From assembly GCF_900055185.1 (NCBI RefSeq), contig NZ_FIZX01000001.1, positions 868,001 to 932,000 on the forward strand: 64,000 bases of DNA. Direction: 5' to 3'. Within the stretch, counting starts at the first letter, position 1; every line of letters starts with the position of its first letter. The stretch comes from Grimontia celer. GTDB taxonomy: Bacteria > Pseudomonadota > Gammaproteobacteria > Enterobacterales > Vibrionaceae. Below, piece by piece: positions 17,924 through 26,026 of this stretch. The position numbers were made by a program, and so were the translations under genes. The notes beneath the pieces are model-generated. The model made no database searches. It was not told where the DNA came from and was given only the letters and a program-made list of their open reading frames with translations.

Positions 17924-18841
17924 TTGAGTCTTTTGAGAGAAATTCAAGCATCACTCATATCTGATGAACCAAATTTAGGTGGTGTTTTATTAAAGCTACG
18001 ATTACTCGCGGCAAGGTTGGGAAGTGATATTCTAAGTGATTGGGTAAAACATGAAATGTCAGGTTATCCAACTGATGTTGATTTACCAGATTACAGAGTT
18101 ATAGGTGTATCATTTAAAGGTACCTTTAGTGGTCCTTTTGGTTCAGGAATTAACAATGCATCTATCCCAACGGCACTTGTAGAGCAACATGCAGGTGAAC
18201 ACTGGAGTAATCATCGAGTCAGGCAGGGTATTGCAGCCATTGACGATTTGGTCAAGAGTGCTCAAGAGTCAGGCTATCTTGGATTAGATTGTTCAAACTT
18301 AATATTACTATTGCAAGGGAAGATATATGAAGACTATGCATGTAATGATATTCGGGGGTCAATTTCTAGAAGCGCATTGGTTCAAATTCAAAACGAAGTA
18401 AAAAGTAGAGCGCTAGAATTAACTATTGAGTTAGAAAAATCAGTTCCTGCCGCAGCTGAAATTGTGTTGGTGCCTGAGGGTACAGATAATATTGATAAGA
18501 GCGAAGTGTCTAAGATTATCAACCAAACAATTTACGGGAATTATACTGAAATCTCTAATTCAGGAGATAGTGCTCATATTGAAGTAAAAGCCATTCAAGG
18601 TAACGCAGATGCATTTCAAAAAATACTTGAAGACTCTGGCATATCACAAGAATCAGCAAAAGAACTGTCAGAAATCATCCAAGCTGAATCACCAGATTCT
18701 AAAGATGAACCACTAGGCAGCAAGGCTAAAAAATGGCTTCTCAGCAATCTTAAAAAAGCTGAAGATGGGACGTGGAATGTAGGTATTTCAGTGGCAACTG
18801 ATGTAATCAAAAATGCAGTCAAAGGTTATTATGGGCTTTAG
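17924..18841 (+). CDS. Cassette 1: AbiTii-domain protein, putative abortive-infection factor
   Basis: 305 residues with a TTG start preceded by AGGAGGA. The N-terminal part (about 1-190: SLLREIQASLI..., LLKLRLLAARLGSDILSDWV, HEMSGYP, LPDYRVIGVSFKG) matches what I know of the AbiTii domain, named after lactococcal abortive infection protein AbiTii. The C-terminal third (about 190-305) is unfamiliar. No signal peptide or membrane segment, so cytoplasmic. Being next to attI it should be among the best expressed cassettes. An antiphage role is inferred from the domain name; no activity is known for this protein. Confidence 0.7.
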   Translation: MSLLREIQASLISDEPNLGGVLLKLRLLAARLGSDILSDWVKHEMSGYPTDVDLPDYRVIGVSFKGTFSGPFGSGINNASIPTALVEQHAGEHWSNHRVRQGIAAIDDLVKSAQESGYLGLDCSNLILLLQGKIYEDYACNDIRGSISRSALVQIQNEVKSRALELTIELEKSVPAAAEIVLVPEGTDNIDKSEVSKIINQTIYGNYTEISNSGDSAHIEVKAIQGNADAFQKILEDSGISQESAKELSEIIQAESPDSKDEPLGSKAKKWLLSNLKKAEDGTWNVGISVATDVIKNAVKGYYGL

Positions 18842-18849
18842 TTAAAAAT

Positions 18850-18977
18850 GCCTAACAAAGCATTTATGAGTGATTCCCAACGCTTGGCATTTTCCATTCT
18901 ACCGTTGGGTTTTGTGTTTACGGTGATCTGGTTAAGTTTTTTGGTAGCGTTGCTCACACCTTAATGCGGCGTTATGA
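18850..18977 (+). repeat. attC site of cassette 1
   Basis: The left core is GCCTAAC (18850-18856) and the right core GTTATGA (18971-18977). The 128-base interior contains CCCAACGCTTGGCATTTT and GCGTTGCTCACACCTTAA, as in VCR-type sites. Confidence 0.88.
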
Positions 18978-18992
18978 GGAGAGGAAAATCCA

Positions 18993-19748
18993 TTGGTTGC
19001 TACAAGTGCTGTAACTAAAAGTTGTTATTTTATGAGTAATTTCTCTTGCTACGAGATAGCAAAGGATTTTGCTAGTCCAATTTTGACAACCATCGCTATT
19101 TTGATTTCTGTCCTTATTGCGTTTAAACAACTATCTAAACAGCATGAGAATAGTCTTGAGCTTAAGAAAGAAGAAATAAAGAGTAAAACTCGAATAGATC
19201 TCTTTAAAGAGATTAATGACTTGTTAGAGGCTTCAAATACTCAAGTCCGTGAAATTAATTCCCATTGTTTCGGTAAGAAATACTCTAACATTGAAATGAA
19301 AGCAGCAATTGACCATGTGGAATTCCTGGAGTTAATGAAAGTATTCAGCAGTGCTCTTTTGACTGTTGCTAGTAAAGTCGAATATCATGAAATCGTAAAC
19401 TTAAAATTGTTTCGTGTTTTTCGTTATTCTTTATATTCTATTCATCATGATTTGCTAGCTCTTCAAACTGAAAAAGACAGATTTAAAGTTTTAGAGAAGC
19501 TTATTGAACTTACTAATGATTCAATGATGTATTTTGGTGATTTTCAGGTGTGTATGCAAAACATGACTTATGGCGAAACTTTCAACTCAACTGTCCCAGA
19601 AAGAGTTCCTGCGAACAAGAAAATCAAAGTGATCACTAATTGTTCTGAGAACTTAGATGCTTTACAAGTCTATTTTGAGAAAGAGTCAAATTGGGGCAAA
19701 AGCTGTACAAAGTATGAAAGTGAGGCAAAGGAGAAATTTTCCTCATAA
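18993..19748 (+). CDS. Cassette 2: membrane-anchored coiled-coil protein, unknown
   Basis: 251 residues from a TTG with GGAGAGG upstream (an ATG at 19032 would remove 13 residues). One transmembrane helix at about 28-45 (PILTTIAILISVLIAFKQL) is followed directly by a charged coiled-coil segment (QHENSLELKKEEIKSKTRID) and a helical cytoplasmic domain to the end. I recognise no catalytic motif. The single-TM plus helical domain layout is common in phage-defence cassettes but proves nothing. The stop codon TAA lies inside the left core of attC2. Confidence 0.65.
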   Translation: MVATSAVTKSCYFMSNFSCYEIAKDFASPILTTIAILISVLIAFKQLSKQHENSLELKKEEIKSKTRIDLFKEINDLLEASNTQVREINSHCFGKKYSNIEMKAAIDHVEFLELMKVFSSALLTVASKVEYHEIVNLKLFRVFRYSLYSIHHDLLALQTEKDRFKVLEKLIELTNDSMMYFGDFQVCMQNMTYGETFNSTVPERVPANKKIKVITNCSENLDALQVYFEKESNWGKSCTKYESEAKEKFSS

Positions 19749-19860
19749 CAAGCGAATGAACGAGGGACGTTTACTCGTGGCGCATTTTTCATAGAAAAAT
19801 TGTGATTCAGGTGTTTCAAACAGTTTGGGCTAGTAAATACCCGTTATTCGAACGTTAGTA
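19743..19860 (+). repeat. attC site of cassette 2
   Basis: TCATAAC (19743-19749) pairs with the right core GTTAGTA (19854-19860). It belongs to a different subtype from the VCR-like sites, with CGAGGGACGTTTACTCGTGG and CAGTTTGGGCTAGTAAA blocks. Confidence 0.8.
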
Positions 19861-19888
19861 CTAAAAAATTTAGATTGCAGAATATAAA

Positions 19889-21565
19889 ATGAGTAGAACA
19901 AAAAAATTAATTCAGTATGGTTACTTGCCTATACAGTTACCACCTTCTTTTAATACTAGGTCCTTTGCTGAAAACTATACGAAATTTGAATCTAAATGGA
20001 ATTCACAGAAAACACCAAAAACAAGGTCAGAAAAGTACTCCGTAGCAAGATCATCATATTATAGACGAGTTACTAGTATTCTAAATCCAATTGGTTTTTA
20101 CTATATTTCAAAAGAAATTAGTAAGCATTGGGCTAAAATTGAGCGACATTATAGAAAAAGTAACATTTCTTTAAGCAAGCCTAGAATTAACCCTAGCTTG
20201 AGAGCTATTGAAATTAGTAAATTTAATGAACTTTATGAGGCTAAGATTGAGAGGTCTTCAGGGTATAAATTTGCATTAATTACAGATATTACAAGTTTTT
20301 TTCCAACAATTTATACTCATTCTATACCGTGGGCATTGCATACAAAGTCGGTAGCTAAAAATAATACAACTCATACAGATGAGTATTTTGGTAATTTGAT
20401 TGATGCCAAATCAATGAGTTTACAAGATGGACAGACGATGGGGATACCTATTGGTCCTGATACTTCGCATATAATTTCAGAAATTATTAGTGTCTCAATA
20501 GATAAAGATTTAAATGATGTGCTAGGGTATTGGCCCGCTGGTTTTCGATATGTGGATGATTATTTTCTTTTCTTTAACACTCGAGAGGAGGCTGAAAGAG
20601 TTTTAGCATCATTGACAAAAATTGTTAGTAATTATGAACTTCAACTCAATCCTTCTAAAACCAAAATTATCGAAGTTCGAGATTTAGTTGAAGAATCATG
20701 GAAGTATAGTATCAAAAAGTTACGGATCTCGGATAAAAAGAAACAACAAAGGGATGATATCCATAATTATTTTGAATGTGTTTTTAGTTTGGAAAGTAAA
20801 TTTAAGGATGAAAGCCTTGTTAAATACGCACTAAAACAACTTTCTTCATCGATTATAAAAAAATCAAATTGGTCTATTTTTGAATCGTACTTACTAAAAT
20901 GTGGATACGGCTTTCCTAATACTTTACAAATAATAGTAACTATATTAAGTACTTATAAGCAATTTGATTATAATCTTAACCAAAAGGCTTTAGAGCGATT
21001 TTGTGGTAACCTCATTGAAACACACGCGATTTCTGATCATCATGGTGAGGTATCTTGGTTATTGTGGTTGTGTAAAGAGATTAACGTTCCACTTCGCAGA
21101 GAAGTTATTCGTGAAGTTGAGGGTATGTCAAGTGGTGTTTGTAAGTTGATGGTGATTGATCTTTATGAATCTGGAGTCATTAAGCACAACTTAAAGTCTG
21201 AAACATTAAGATTGCTAGCTTCCAAGGAATCATTGTATTCAAGTGATTGGTTAATCTCTTATGAAGCAGGTCGTAGGTTCTGGTTAAAAAATGCAGATGA
21301 CAAATTTATAAAAAATGATTATTTTTTTAGTGCGTTACTAAAAAACTCAGTATCTTTTTATGACGAATCAGCTAAATGTAATCCTATATTTAATTTTAAA
21401 ACAACCACATTATCTCAGAATTTTATTGATCAGCTTTTTGATAGTGATGATGATATTCATTCATACTTTGAGTTTGATGAAATGGACGAAGAGTACTTTG
21501 ATAGCAGCTCTAGTTCTGATGTTTACGATTACGATGAAGACGATTGGTTTAGTGGCGAATTTTAA
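19889..21565 (+). CDS. Cassette 3: reverse transcriptase of the Abi/unknown-group type
   Basis: A 558-residue RNA-directed DNA polymerase. Motif A holds Asp133 ([14 protein letters not shown]), motif B is at about 185-205 ([17 protein letters not shown]), the catalytic YVDD is at 221-224 and motif D at 251-262 ([10 protein letters not shown]). The N-terminal [11 protein letters not shown] segment recalls Abi-type and defence-associated RTs. About 290 residues follow the polymerase with no domain I recognise, ending in a striking acidic tail from about 515 ([20 protein letters not shown], then serines and more D/E). No maturase or IEP features and no retron msr/msd seen nearby. Likely antiphage by analogy; subgroup undetermined. 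Confidence 0.85.
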   Translation: MSRTKKLIQYGYLPIQLPPSFNTRSFAENYTKFESKWNSQKTPKTRSEKYSVARSSYYRRVTSILNPIGFYYISKEISKHWAKIERHYRKSNISLSKPRINPSLRAIEISKFNELYEAKIERSSGYKFALITDITSFFPTIYTHSIPWALHTKSVAKNNTTHTDEYFGNLIDAKSMSLQDGQTMGIPIGPDTSHIISEIISVSIDKDLNDVLGYWPAGFRYVDDYFLFFNTREEAERVLASLTKIVSNYELQLNPSKTKIIEVRDLVEESWKYSIKKLRISDKKKQQRDDIHNYFECVFSLESKFKDESLVKYALKQLSSSIIKKSNWSIFESYLLKCGYGFPNTLQIIVTILSTYKQFDYNLNQKALERFCGNLIETHAISDHHGEVSWLLWLCKEINVPLRREVIREVEGMSSGVCKLMVIDLYESGVIKHNLKSETLRLLASKESLYSSDWLISYEAGRRFWLKNADDKFIKNDYFFSALLKNSVSFYDESAKCNPIFNFKTTTLSQNFIDQLFDSDDDIHSYFEFDEMDEEYFDSSSSSDVYDYDEDDWFSGEF

Positions 21566-21566
21566 G

Positions 21567-21694
21567 TACTAACAAACAATTTAAGAGGGATTCACAACGC
21601 TTGGCACTTTTGCTTCTACTTCAAATTTAGTGTTTATGGCACAATGTTTTAGGTTGGGTGGTAGCGTTGTTCACCCCTTAATTGGGCGTTAAAT
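21567..21694 (+). repeat. attC site of cassette 3
   Basis: The left core is TACTAAC (21567-21573) and the right core GTTAAAT (21688-21694, exact GTTRRRY). The VCR-like interior has CACAACGCTTGGCACTTTTG and GTAGCGTTGTTCACCCCTTA. Confidence 0.88.
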
Positions 21695-21772
21695 GGCTAT
21701 GAAGTTTGACAGTTGCATCTGTGCTTTAAATGAATTACTGTGTTTTTGTACAGTTTTCTTAAAGGGTATTTT

Positions 21773-22420
21773 ATGGCTGGTAATTTCAATTTCATGACGC
21801 TGCTCTCAACTAGTGTAGCTTTCGCTGCTGGGACATTTACTGCTTTACAGTATATACAAGTAACGCCTTTGGAAACTGAGGTTGCTGTCCTTAAAGAAAA
21901 ACTTAGTAATCAAAAAGAGCAAGTTGTAGTCTCAGTTGAGTACAGACAATTGAATGATGAGTTGTCACGAGAAAGAGCACGTAGTGAATTACTTGAATCT
22001 CAAGTAAAAAAGAAAAACCAAGCTGTCGAAGAAGCTATTGTCTTGCGAGTTGAATTATCTAATGCTAAGGAAAAGCTGGAGAAATATAAAAAACAGGGTG
22101 ATTACCACTTAGTCAAGCAAAACTTAGAAAAAGTAAATAATGACTTATATGGTTTGAAAGAGAAATATCTAAAGTTGAATAAAGATTATAAGGCTTTATC
22201 AGGCTATATTTCTCTAAGAAAAGATTTTGAAGAACTTAAGCAACAAAAGAGTCGACTTACACAGATTATGCAGTGCATGAATAAATCTGCTTGCCCAACA
22301 ATATACTATAAATATTACTTAGATAAATTTGAGCAAGCAACATACAATCAATTTGGTGATGAACTAAAAGAAGTTAACGCACAAATGAAGTTAATTATCG
22401 ATAAGCTCCCGGCTATTTAA
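21773..22420 (+). CDS. Cassette 4: single-pass membrane protein with long coiled coil
   Basis: 215 residues from the ATG at 21773, which has AAAGGG upstream (a GTG at 21740 is the alternative). A transmembrane helix at about 7-28 is followed by about 120 residues of heptad-rich coiled coil (ETEVAVLKEKLSNQKEQ..., LSRERARSELLESQVKKKNQ...). A small C-terminal part carries two cysteines (MQCMNKSACPTIYYKYY). No catalytic signature. The stop codon overlaps the attC left core. Function unknown; anchoring or sensing at the inner membrane is a reasonable guess only. Confidence 0.65.
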   Translation: MAGNFNFMTLLSTSVAFAAGTFTALQYIQVTPLETEVAVLKEKLSNQKEQVVVSVEYRQLNDELSRERARSELLESQVKKKNQAVEEAIVLRVELSNAKEKLEKYKKQGDYHLVKQNLEKVNNDLYGLKEKYLKLNKDYKALSGYISLRKDFEELKQQKSRLTQIMQCMNKSACPTIYYKYYLDKFEQATYNQFGDELKEVNAQMKLIIDKLPAI

Positions 22421-22538
22421 CAATCTGTTTAAGAGTGATTCGCAACGCGTGGCATTTTTACTATGCGTTACGTTTAGTGTTTAAGGTGGTATGCAGTGGC
22501 TTCTGTATTGCGTTGCTCACACCTTAACAGGGCTACAT
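22415..22538 (+). repeat. attC site of cassette 4 with altered right core
   Basis: ATTTAAC (22415-22421) is a perfect left core. The interior closely matches the site at 23350. The right core reads GCTACAT (22532-22538) instead of GTTRRRY, the same sequence found where the IS1111-type element enters the next attC. Confidence 0.8.
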
Positions 22539-22641
22539 GTGTCCGAGTACTCCGGCATTCCGTAATAATATAATTCATAATGCTTAACTTAACTGATATA
22601 ATTAAAAATTGTTATTAATCAGGTTGTTGTGTTTTTGAATA

Positions 22642-23355
22642 ATGATAGAAAACTTTAGTATAGAGTTTGTAGAAGAGCTAAAGAGATACGCAATAGAAGT
22701 AATGCAAGAGCAATATATTAGCCAAGAAACAAAGCGCTCTATTTGGGTAGATAGTACCAGAGGCCTCAAGCAAGATAGTTACCTCAGAGAGAGTTGCTTA
22801 CCTGCACACTTCGCTATTTTGCCTATGGTCAAACAAGTTGCCGAGAACGCTGGTGTAGTTATTGGTGTAATTGATCCTCCTCGTTTAAATCGGATATACC
22901 ATACGTACTCACACATTGCTATGTTCAGTGAAAACGCTAGGATCAATACGGATCCAGAACAACTGTACCATGCTTGGATTAAATTAAATTTGGATGACCC
23001 TAAAAGTGATATTCTTGACATTACGTCAGCACAAGCAAGACACAGCGAAAATGGTTTCTTAGGGAAGCATAGCTATAAACAGCATATAGAAATTCTCACT
23101 AATCCGAAAGACGTATATCATTTTCACGCAAAATATGTGCGTTTACGATTCAGCAAGTACCAAGACGGTTTAAGCCCACCTGGCTTAGCAAAAAATTACT
23201 TGAAGTCATTTGCGACTCAGCAATCGGTTGATGAAAGTGTCGTAATGGGAGTAAAGGGGGAATCGCCTTTGACAAGTTTGTTGCTTCCCTTTGTATATAA
23301 ATGTTTGTTTTGTCATTATAAAAGAACAATTACAAAAGGTGGCCAAGACACATAA
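22642..23355 (+). CDS. Cassette 5: unknown cytoplasmic protein of 237 residues
   Basis: Starts MIENFSIEFVEELKRYAIEV with no signal peptide. It is rich in charged and aromatic residues, and the C-terminus carries a Cys-x-x-Cys pair (YKCLFCHYKR). I recognise no family. The start has little ribosome-site support (TGTTGTG region), so expression may rely on read-through from upstream cassettes. The stop lies inside the following attC. About 100 AT-rich bases between attC4 and the start hold no other feature. Confidence 0.6.
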   Translation: MIENFSIEFVEELKRYAIEVMQEQYISQETKRSIWVDSTRGLKQDSYLRESCLPAHFAILPMVKQVAENAGVVIGVIDPPRLNRIYHTYSHIAMFSENARINTDPEQLYHAWIKLNLDDPKSDILDITSAQARHSENGFLGKHSYKQHIEILTNPKDVYHFHAKYVRLRFSKYQDGLSPPGLAKNYLKSFATQQSVDESVVMGVKGESPLTSLLLPFVYKCLFCHYKRTITKGGQDT

Positions 23356-23468
23356 CAAACTGTTTAAGAGTGATTCGCAACGCGTGGCATTTTTACTATG
23401 CGTTGGTTTTAGTGTTTAAGGTGGTATGCGGCGGCTTTGGTATTGCGTTGCTCACACCTTAACAGGGC
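23350..23468 (+). repeat. attC site of cassette 5, left part, interrupted by an IS
   Basis: The left core ACATAAC (23350-23356) and a VCR-like interior are nearly identical to attC4 and run to GGGC at 23465-23468. The right core GTTAGCT is found 1.36 kb further on (24829-24835), beyond the IS. Confidence 0.85.
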
Positions 23469-24828
23469 TACATGGATTCCCCCGTTCGTCAAACATCCGC
23501 TAGACTTTTGAAGATGGGTTTTGGACTGCCGCTCTACATTCGGCCTTTCACTGACTCACGTCATGGCCCTGATGACATTACGCGGTTGCAGTGCCCCTTT
23601 TTATTAAACAAATTGGCGTTAGAAGGTATCAATGTGCCCGCCGTATTAACAGGCTCTCTGCAAATGGTCTTAACCTATCCTCATCAGCTGCGTCTGCAAT
23701 GACCCGGTTGGTGTGTTTCCCTGCGCCGCCTCTTACTCAGGCGGCGTAGTCTTGATATTCGGTTTGGTTGTGCAACAACGCCCAGATAATGCGGGCGTTC
23801 TTAGCTGCCAGTGCGACAATGGCTCGGTTCATCCCTCGTCGTTCGAGGACGTTTCTCCCCCAGACACTGAGCCTGTCCTGTTTTTCCCCGAGGTTGGTTA
23901 TGACGGCTCTCGCGCCGTGAACTAACAAGGTTCGTAGATACTTGTCGCCCCGTTTACTAATGCGCCCAAGGCGAGGTTTACCGCCGGTTGAATACTGTTT
24001 GGGAACTAATCCCAACCAAGCAGCAAAGTCTCTCCCGGAGTCGAACTGCTCACCTTTACCGATGGCAGCAATAATGGCTGTGGCGGTTTGAGGTCCGACG
24101 CCTCGGACGTTGAGGATACGCTGCGCATTAGGGCTGACTTTGGTCACCATCTCAAAGCACTGGTCAGTGTCTTCGACACGTTGATTCAGTGTCTGTAAGT
24201 GTTCAAAGCAATCCGCCAGGACAGCACGGGCAATATCAGGTAAGCCGTTTTCAGCGGCTTCGAGAATAAGAGGAACCTCGCGATGGACAGCGGCACGTCC
24301 GGTTGGAATGACGATGCCAAATTCGGCGAGCAAAGCACGGATACGATTAATGAGGGCAGTACGCTCCTGAACCCAGTGCTCACGCATTCGGTGAATAGCA
24401 AGAATGGCTTGGCGTTCAGGTGATTTAACAGGAACAAACCGCGTATTGGGTCTTTGGACGGCTTCACAGATAGCAATGGCATCATTAAGGTCATTCTTGC
24501 CTTTTGTGCGGTAGGGGCTGACATACTTAGCCGCCATGATGCGGGTATCATGGCCTAATTGGGTGAACGCTCTGGCCCAATAATGCACACCACTACACGC
24601 TTCAATGCCTATACGCATAGCTGGCATATTTGCTAATGTAGTCAGCAATTTAGCGTGTGATACAGATTTATGAAGGATGACCTTTCCCCGTTCATCAACC
24701 GCGTGCAGAGAGAAGTGGTGTTTGGCGAGGTCAACGCCACAAAAGAATTGAGAAGACATGATTACCTCCGGTATTTAACGCGACACCTAAGTGTGGCAAA
24801 TCCTCGTGAGGGGGAATCCATGTCATTC
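23469..24828. mobile_element. IS110-family element of the IS1111-attC type
   Basis: Perfect 12-bp inverted repeats ATGGATTCCCCC (23472-23483) and GGGGGAATCCAT (24810-24821) lie subterminally, with 3 bases outside the left and 7 outside the right. That spacing is characteristic of the IS1111 subgroup. Removing 23469-24828 restores a continuous attC (GGGC joined to GTTAGCT). One transposase gene on the minus strand; length about 1360 bp. Members of this subgroup are known to target attC sites. Confidence 0.88.
23737..24759 (-). CDS. IS110-family (IS1111 group) transposase
   Basis: A 340-residue DEDD transposase. The N-terminal domain begins CGVDLAKHHFSLHAVDERGK (first acidic residue Asp), with YRTKGKNDLNDAIAICEA in the middle. 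The C-terminal Tnp_20 domain has RILNVRGVGPQTATAIIAAI, FAAWLGLVPKQYSTGGKPRL and KRGDKYLRTLLVHGARAV. It appears intact, with a GGAGG site before the ATG. These enzymes insert site-specifically without a DDE motif. Its stop lies 254 bases inside the left IS end; the short ORF there is non-coding IS sequence. Confidence 0.95.
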   Translation of the reverse strand: MSSQFFCGVDLAKHHFSLHAVDERGKVILHKSVSHAKLLTTLANMPAMRIGIEACSGVHYWARAFTQLGHDTRIMAAKYVSPYRTKGKNDLNDAIAICEAVQRPNTRFVPVKSPERQAILAIHRMREHWVQERTALINRIRALLAEFGIVIPTGRAAVHREVPLILEAAENGLPDIARAVLADCFEHLQTLNQRVEDTDQCFEMVTKVSPNAQRILNVRGVGPQTATAIIAAIGKGEQFDSGRDFAAWLGLVPKQYSTGGKPRLGRISKRGDKYLRTLLVHGARAVITNLGEKQDRLSVWGRNVLERRGMNRAIVALAAKNARIIWALLHNQTEYQDYAA

Positions 24829-24835
24829 GTTAGCT
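24829..24835 (+). repeat. Right core of the split attC of cassette 5
   Basis: GTTAGCT conforms to GTTRRRY and abuts the right end of the IS. It opens the next cassette. Confidence 0.8.
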
Positions 24836-24850
24836 GCCAATGGAGTTTCA

Positions 24851-25315
24851 ATGCCCAATGTAAAGTTACGACCTCCTAGTAAAGGATTGGGGCACAAGTG
24901 TGAAAAAATTCTGCGTAGTGTTCCCGAGTGGTTTGGGCGTGAAGATTCTCTTATCGAGTACGTAAATGAAATTGATCACCTGAGCACGTATACAGCGTTC
25001 CTTGATGAGCGACTAATTGGCTTCTTTTCAGTCAACATACACAATGAATGCTCTGCTGAACTTCACGTGTTAGCAGTCCATCTTGATTTCCATCGACAAG
25101 GCATTGGTAAGCAGTTGTATCGGTCTGTAGAGGAAGATTTAAAGACACAAGGCATCAAGTATGTGCAAGTCAAAACGTTGGGCCCATCTTACGGCGATGC
25201 AAATTACGAAAAAACCAGACAGTTCTATCTTTCACTCGGTTTTTCTCCTCTTGAAGAAATAAGAGAGTTTTGGGGGGAAGGTACGCCTTGTTTACTGATG
25301 GTAAAGGGCATCTAA
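24851..25315 (+). CDS. Cassette 6: GNAT-family acetyltransferase
   Basis: 154 residues from the ATG at 24851 (GGAG nine bases upstream); the longer frame would start inside the IS. The GNAT core is visible: beta-4/motif A AELHVLAVHLDFHRQGIGKQ with the acetyl-CoA loop R/Q-x-x-G-I-G, and motif B TRQFYLSLGFSPLEE. It transfers an acetyl group to an unidentified amine. Such genes are common integron cargo; a link to aminoglycoside resistance is not supported by any motif seen. Its stop overlaps the next attC. Confidence 0.85.
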   Translation: MPNVKLRPPSKGLGHKCEKILRSVPEWFGREDSLIEYVNEIDHLSTYTAFLDERLIGFFSVNIHNECSAELHVLAVHLDFHRQGIGKQLYRSVEEDLKTQGIKYVQVKTLGPSYGDANYEKTRQFYLSLGFSPLEEIREFWGEGTPCLLMVKGI

Positions 25316-25433
25316 CAAGGGCTTCAAGGGGACTAAAAACACTGAATCATTTTTTAGTCTTTTCAAATTTGGTGCTTAAGGTGGTTATTTCGAGTGAATC
25401 GTGTGTTTTTATCCCCTCAAGCCGACGTTAGCT
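25310..25433 (+). repeat. attC site of cassette 6
   Basis: Left core ATCTAAC (25310-25316, exact RYYYAAC), right core GTTAGCT (25427-25433). The interior carries AGGGGACTAAAAACACTGAA mirrored by a TTTTTATCCCCTCAAG arm. Confidence 0.85.
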
Positions 25434-25448
25434 CTCAATGAGGTTTGT

Positions 25449-25907
25449 ATGAAATTTAACTTTTTAATCGTTTTGTTTTTTTTAGTTGGCTGTGCTTCAA
25501 CTAGTAATGAGTCAGTAAAGAAAGTACGCTTTGCAGATGTTTATCACATAATGGTGATGACAGAAAAAGATGCTAAAGATGTATATGCTGAACTTCAATT
25601 ATTAGATAAAGGCGAACAATTTGTAGCATTTAAAAAACTTGCAGAGAATGTATCAATAGATACCGCGAGTGCTGGGAACGGTGGAAAGCTTGATACTATT
25701 TATGAAGGTATGATGGATTTGGAGTTTGAACAACATGTATTTTCTTCTCAGAAAAGTGAAGTAATCCCTGAGTTTAAAAGTTTTTTAGGTTGGCATGTTA
25801 TATATGTAGAAAAGTTTTACGAAAGAGACGTTTACGACATTTGTGAAAATGAAGCTGCAAGCCATGAATCAGGTGAAAGAACTCTCTACTCAATTTATTG
25901 CTTATAA
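25449..25907 (+). CDS. Cassette 7: lipoprotein with parvulin (PpiC) prolyl isomerase domain
   Basis: 152 residues with a lipoprotein signal (MKFNFLIVLFFLVGC, lipobox Cys15). The mature part reads as a PpiC/rotamase domain: VYHIMVMTEKDAKDVYAELQ, then FVAFKKLAENVSIDTASAG, NGGKL, the FEQHVFSSQKSEV segment and GWHVIYVEKF. It probably assists folding of exported proteins from the outer or inner membrane surface. A short cysteine-containing tail (YDICENEAAS..., YSIYCL) follows. An in-frame upstream start at 25401 lies within attC6, so I use 25449. An envelope chaperone as integron cargo is unusual. Confidence 0.75.
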   Translation: MKFNFLIVLFFLVGCASTSNESVKKVRFADVYHIMVMTEKDAKDVYAELQLLDKGEQFVAFKKLAENVSIDTASAGNGGKLDTIYEGMMDLEFEQHVFSSQKSEVIPEFKSFLGWHVIYVEKFYERDVYDICENEAASHESGERTLYSIYCL

Positions 25908-25916
25908 AGCGTAGAG

Positions 25917-26014
25917 AGCTAACAAGTGCTTTAAACGGATGCAAAGTTGTTGGCTTTGCTCCTCCGTCGCTAAGTTTAGCCAACAACTTTGCGCCGCTTA
26001 AGCAGGCGTTATAC
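25917..26014 (+). repeat. attC site of cassette 7, short and near-perfect hairpin
   Basis: Left core AGCTAAC (25917-25923), right core GTTATAC (26008-26014). Only 98 bases. A perfect 15-base inverted repeat GCAAAGTTGTTGGCT / AGCCAACAACTTTGC (25941-25955, 25978-25992) makes it much more regular than its neighbours. Confidence 0.88.
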
Positions 26015-26026
26015 GCTAAAATCGAA

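Noticed and set aside
19749-19888. Possible retron-type non-coding RNA upstream of the reverse transcriptase
   Set aside because: The interval is taken up by attC2; no msr/msd-like inverted repeats or the retron priming G context were seen.
23472-23702. 76-codon ORF starting at the IS left repeat (MDSPVRQ...)
   Set aside because: Its ATG is part of the inverted repeat and the whole frame lies in the non-coding 3' part of the IS1111-type element.
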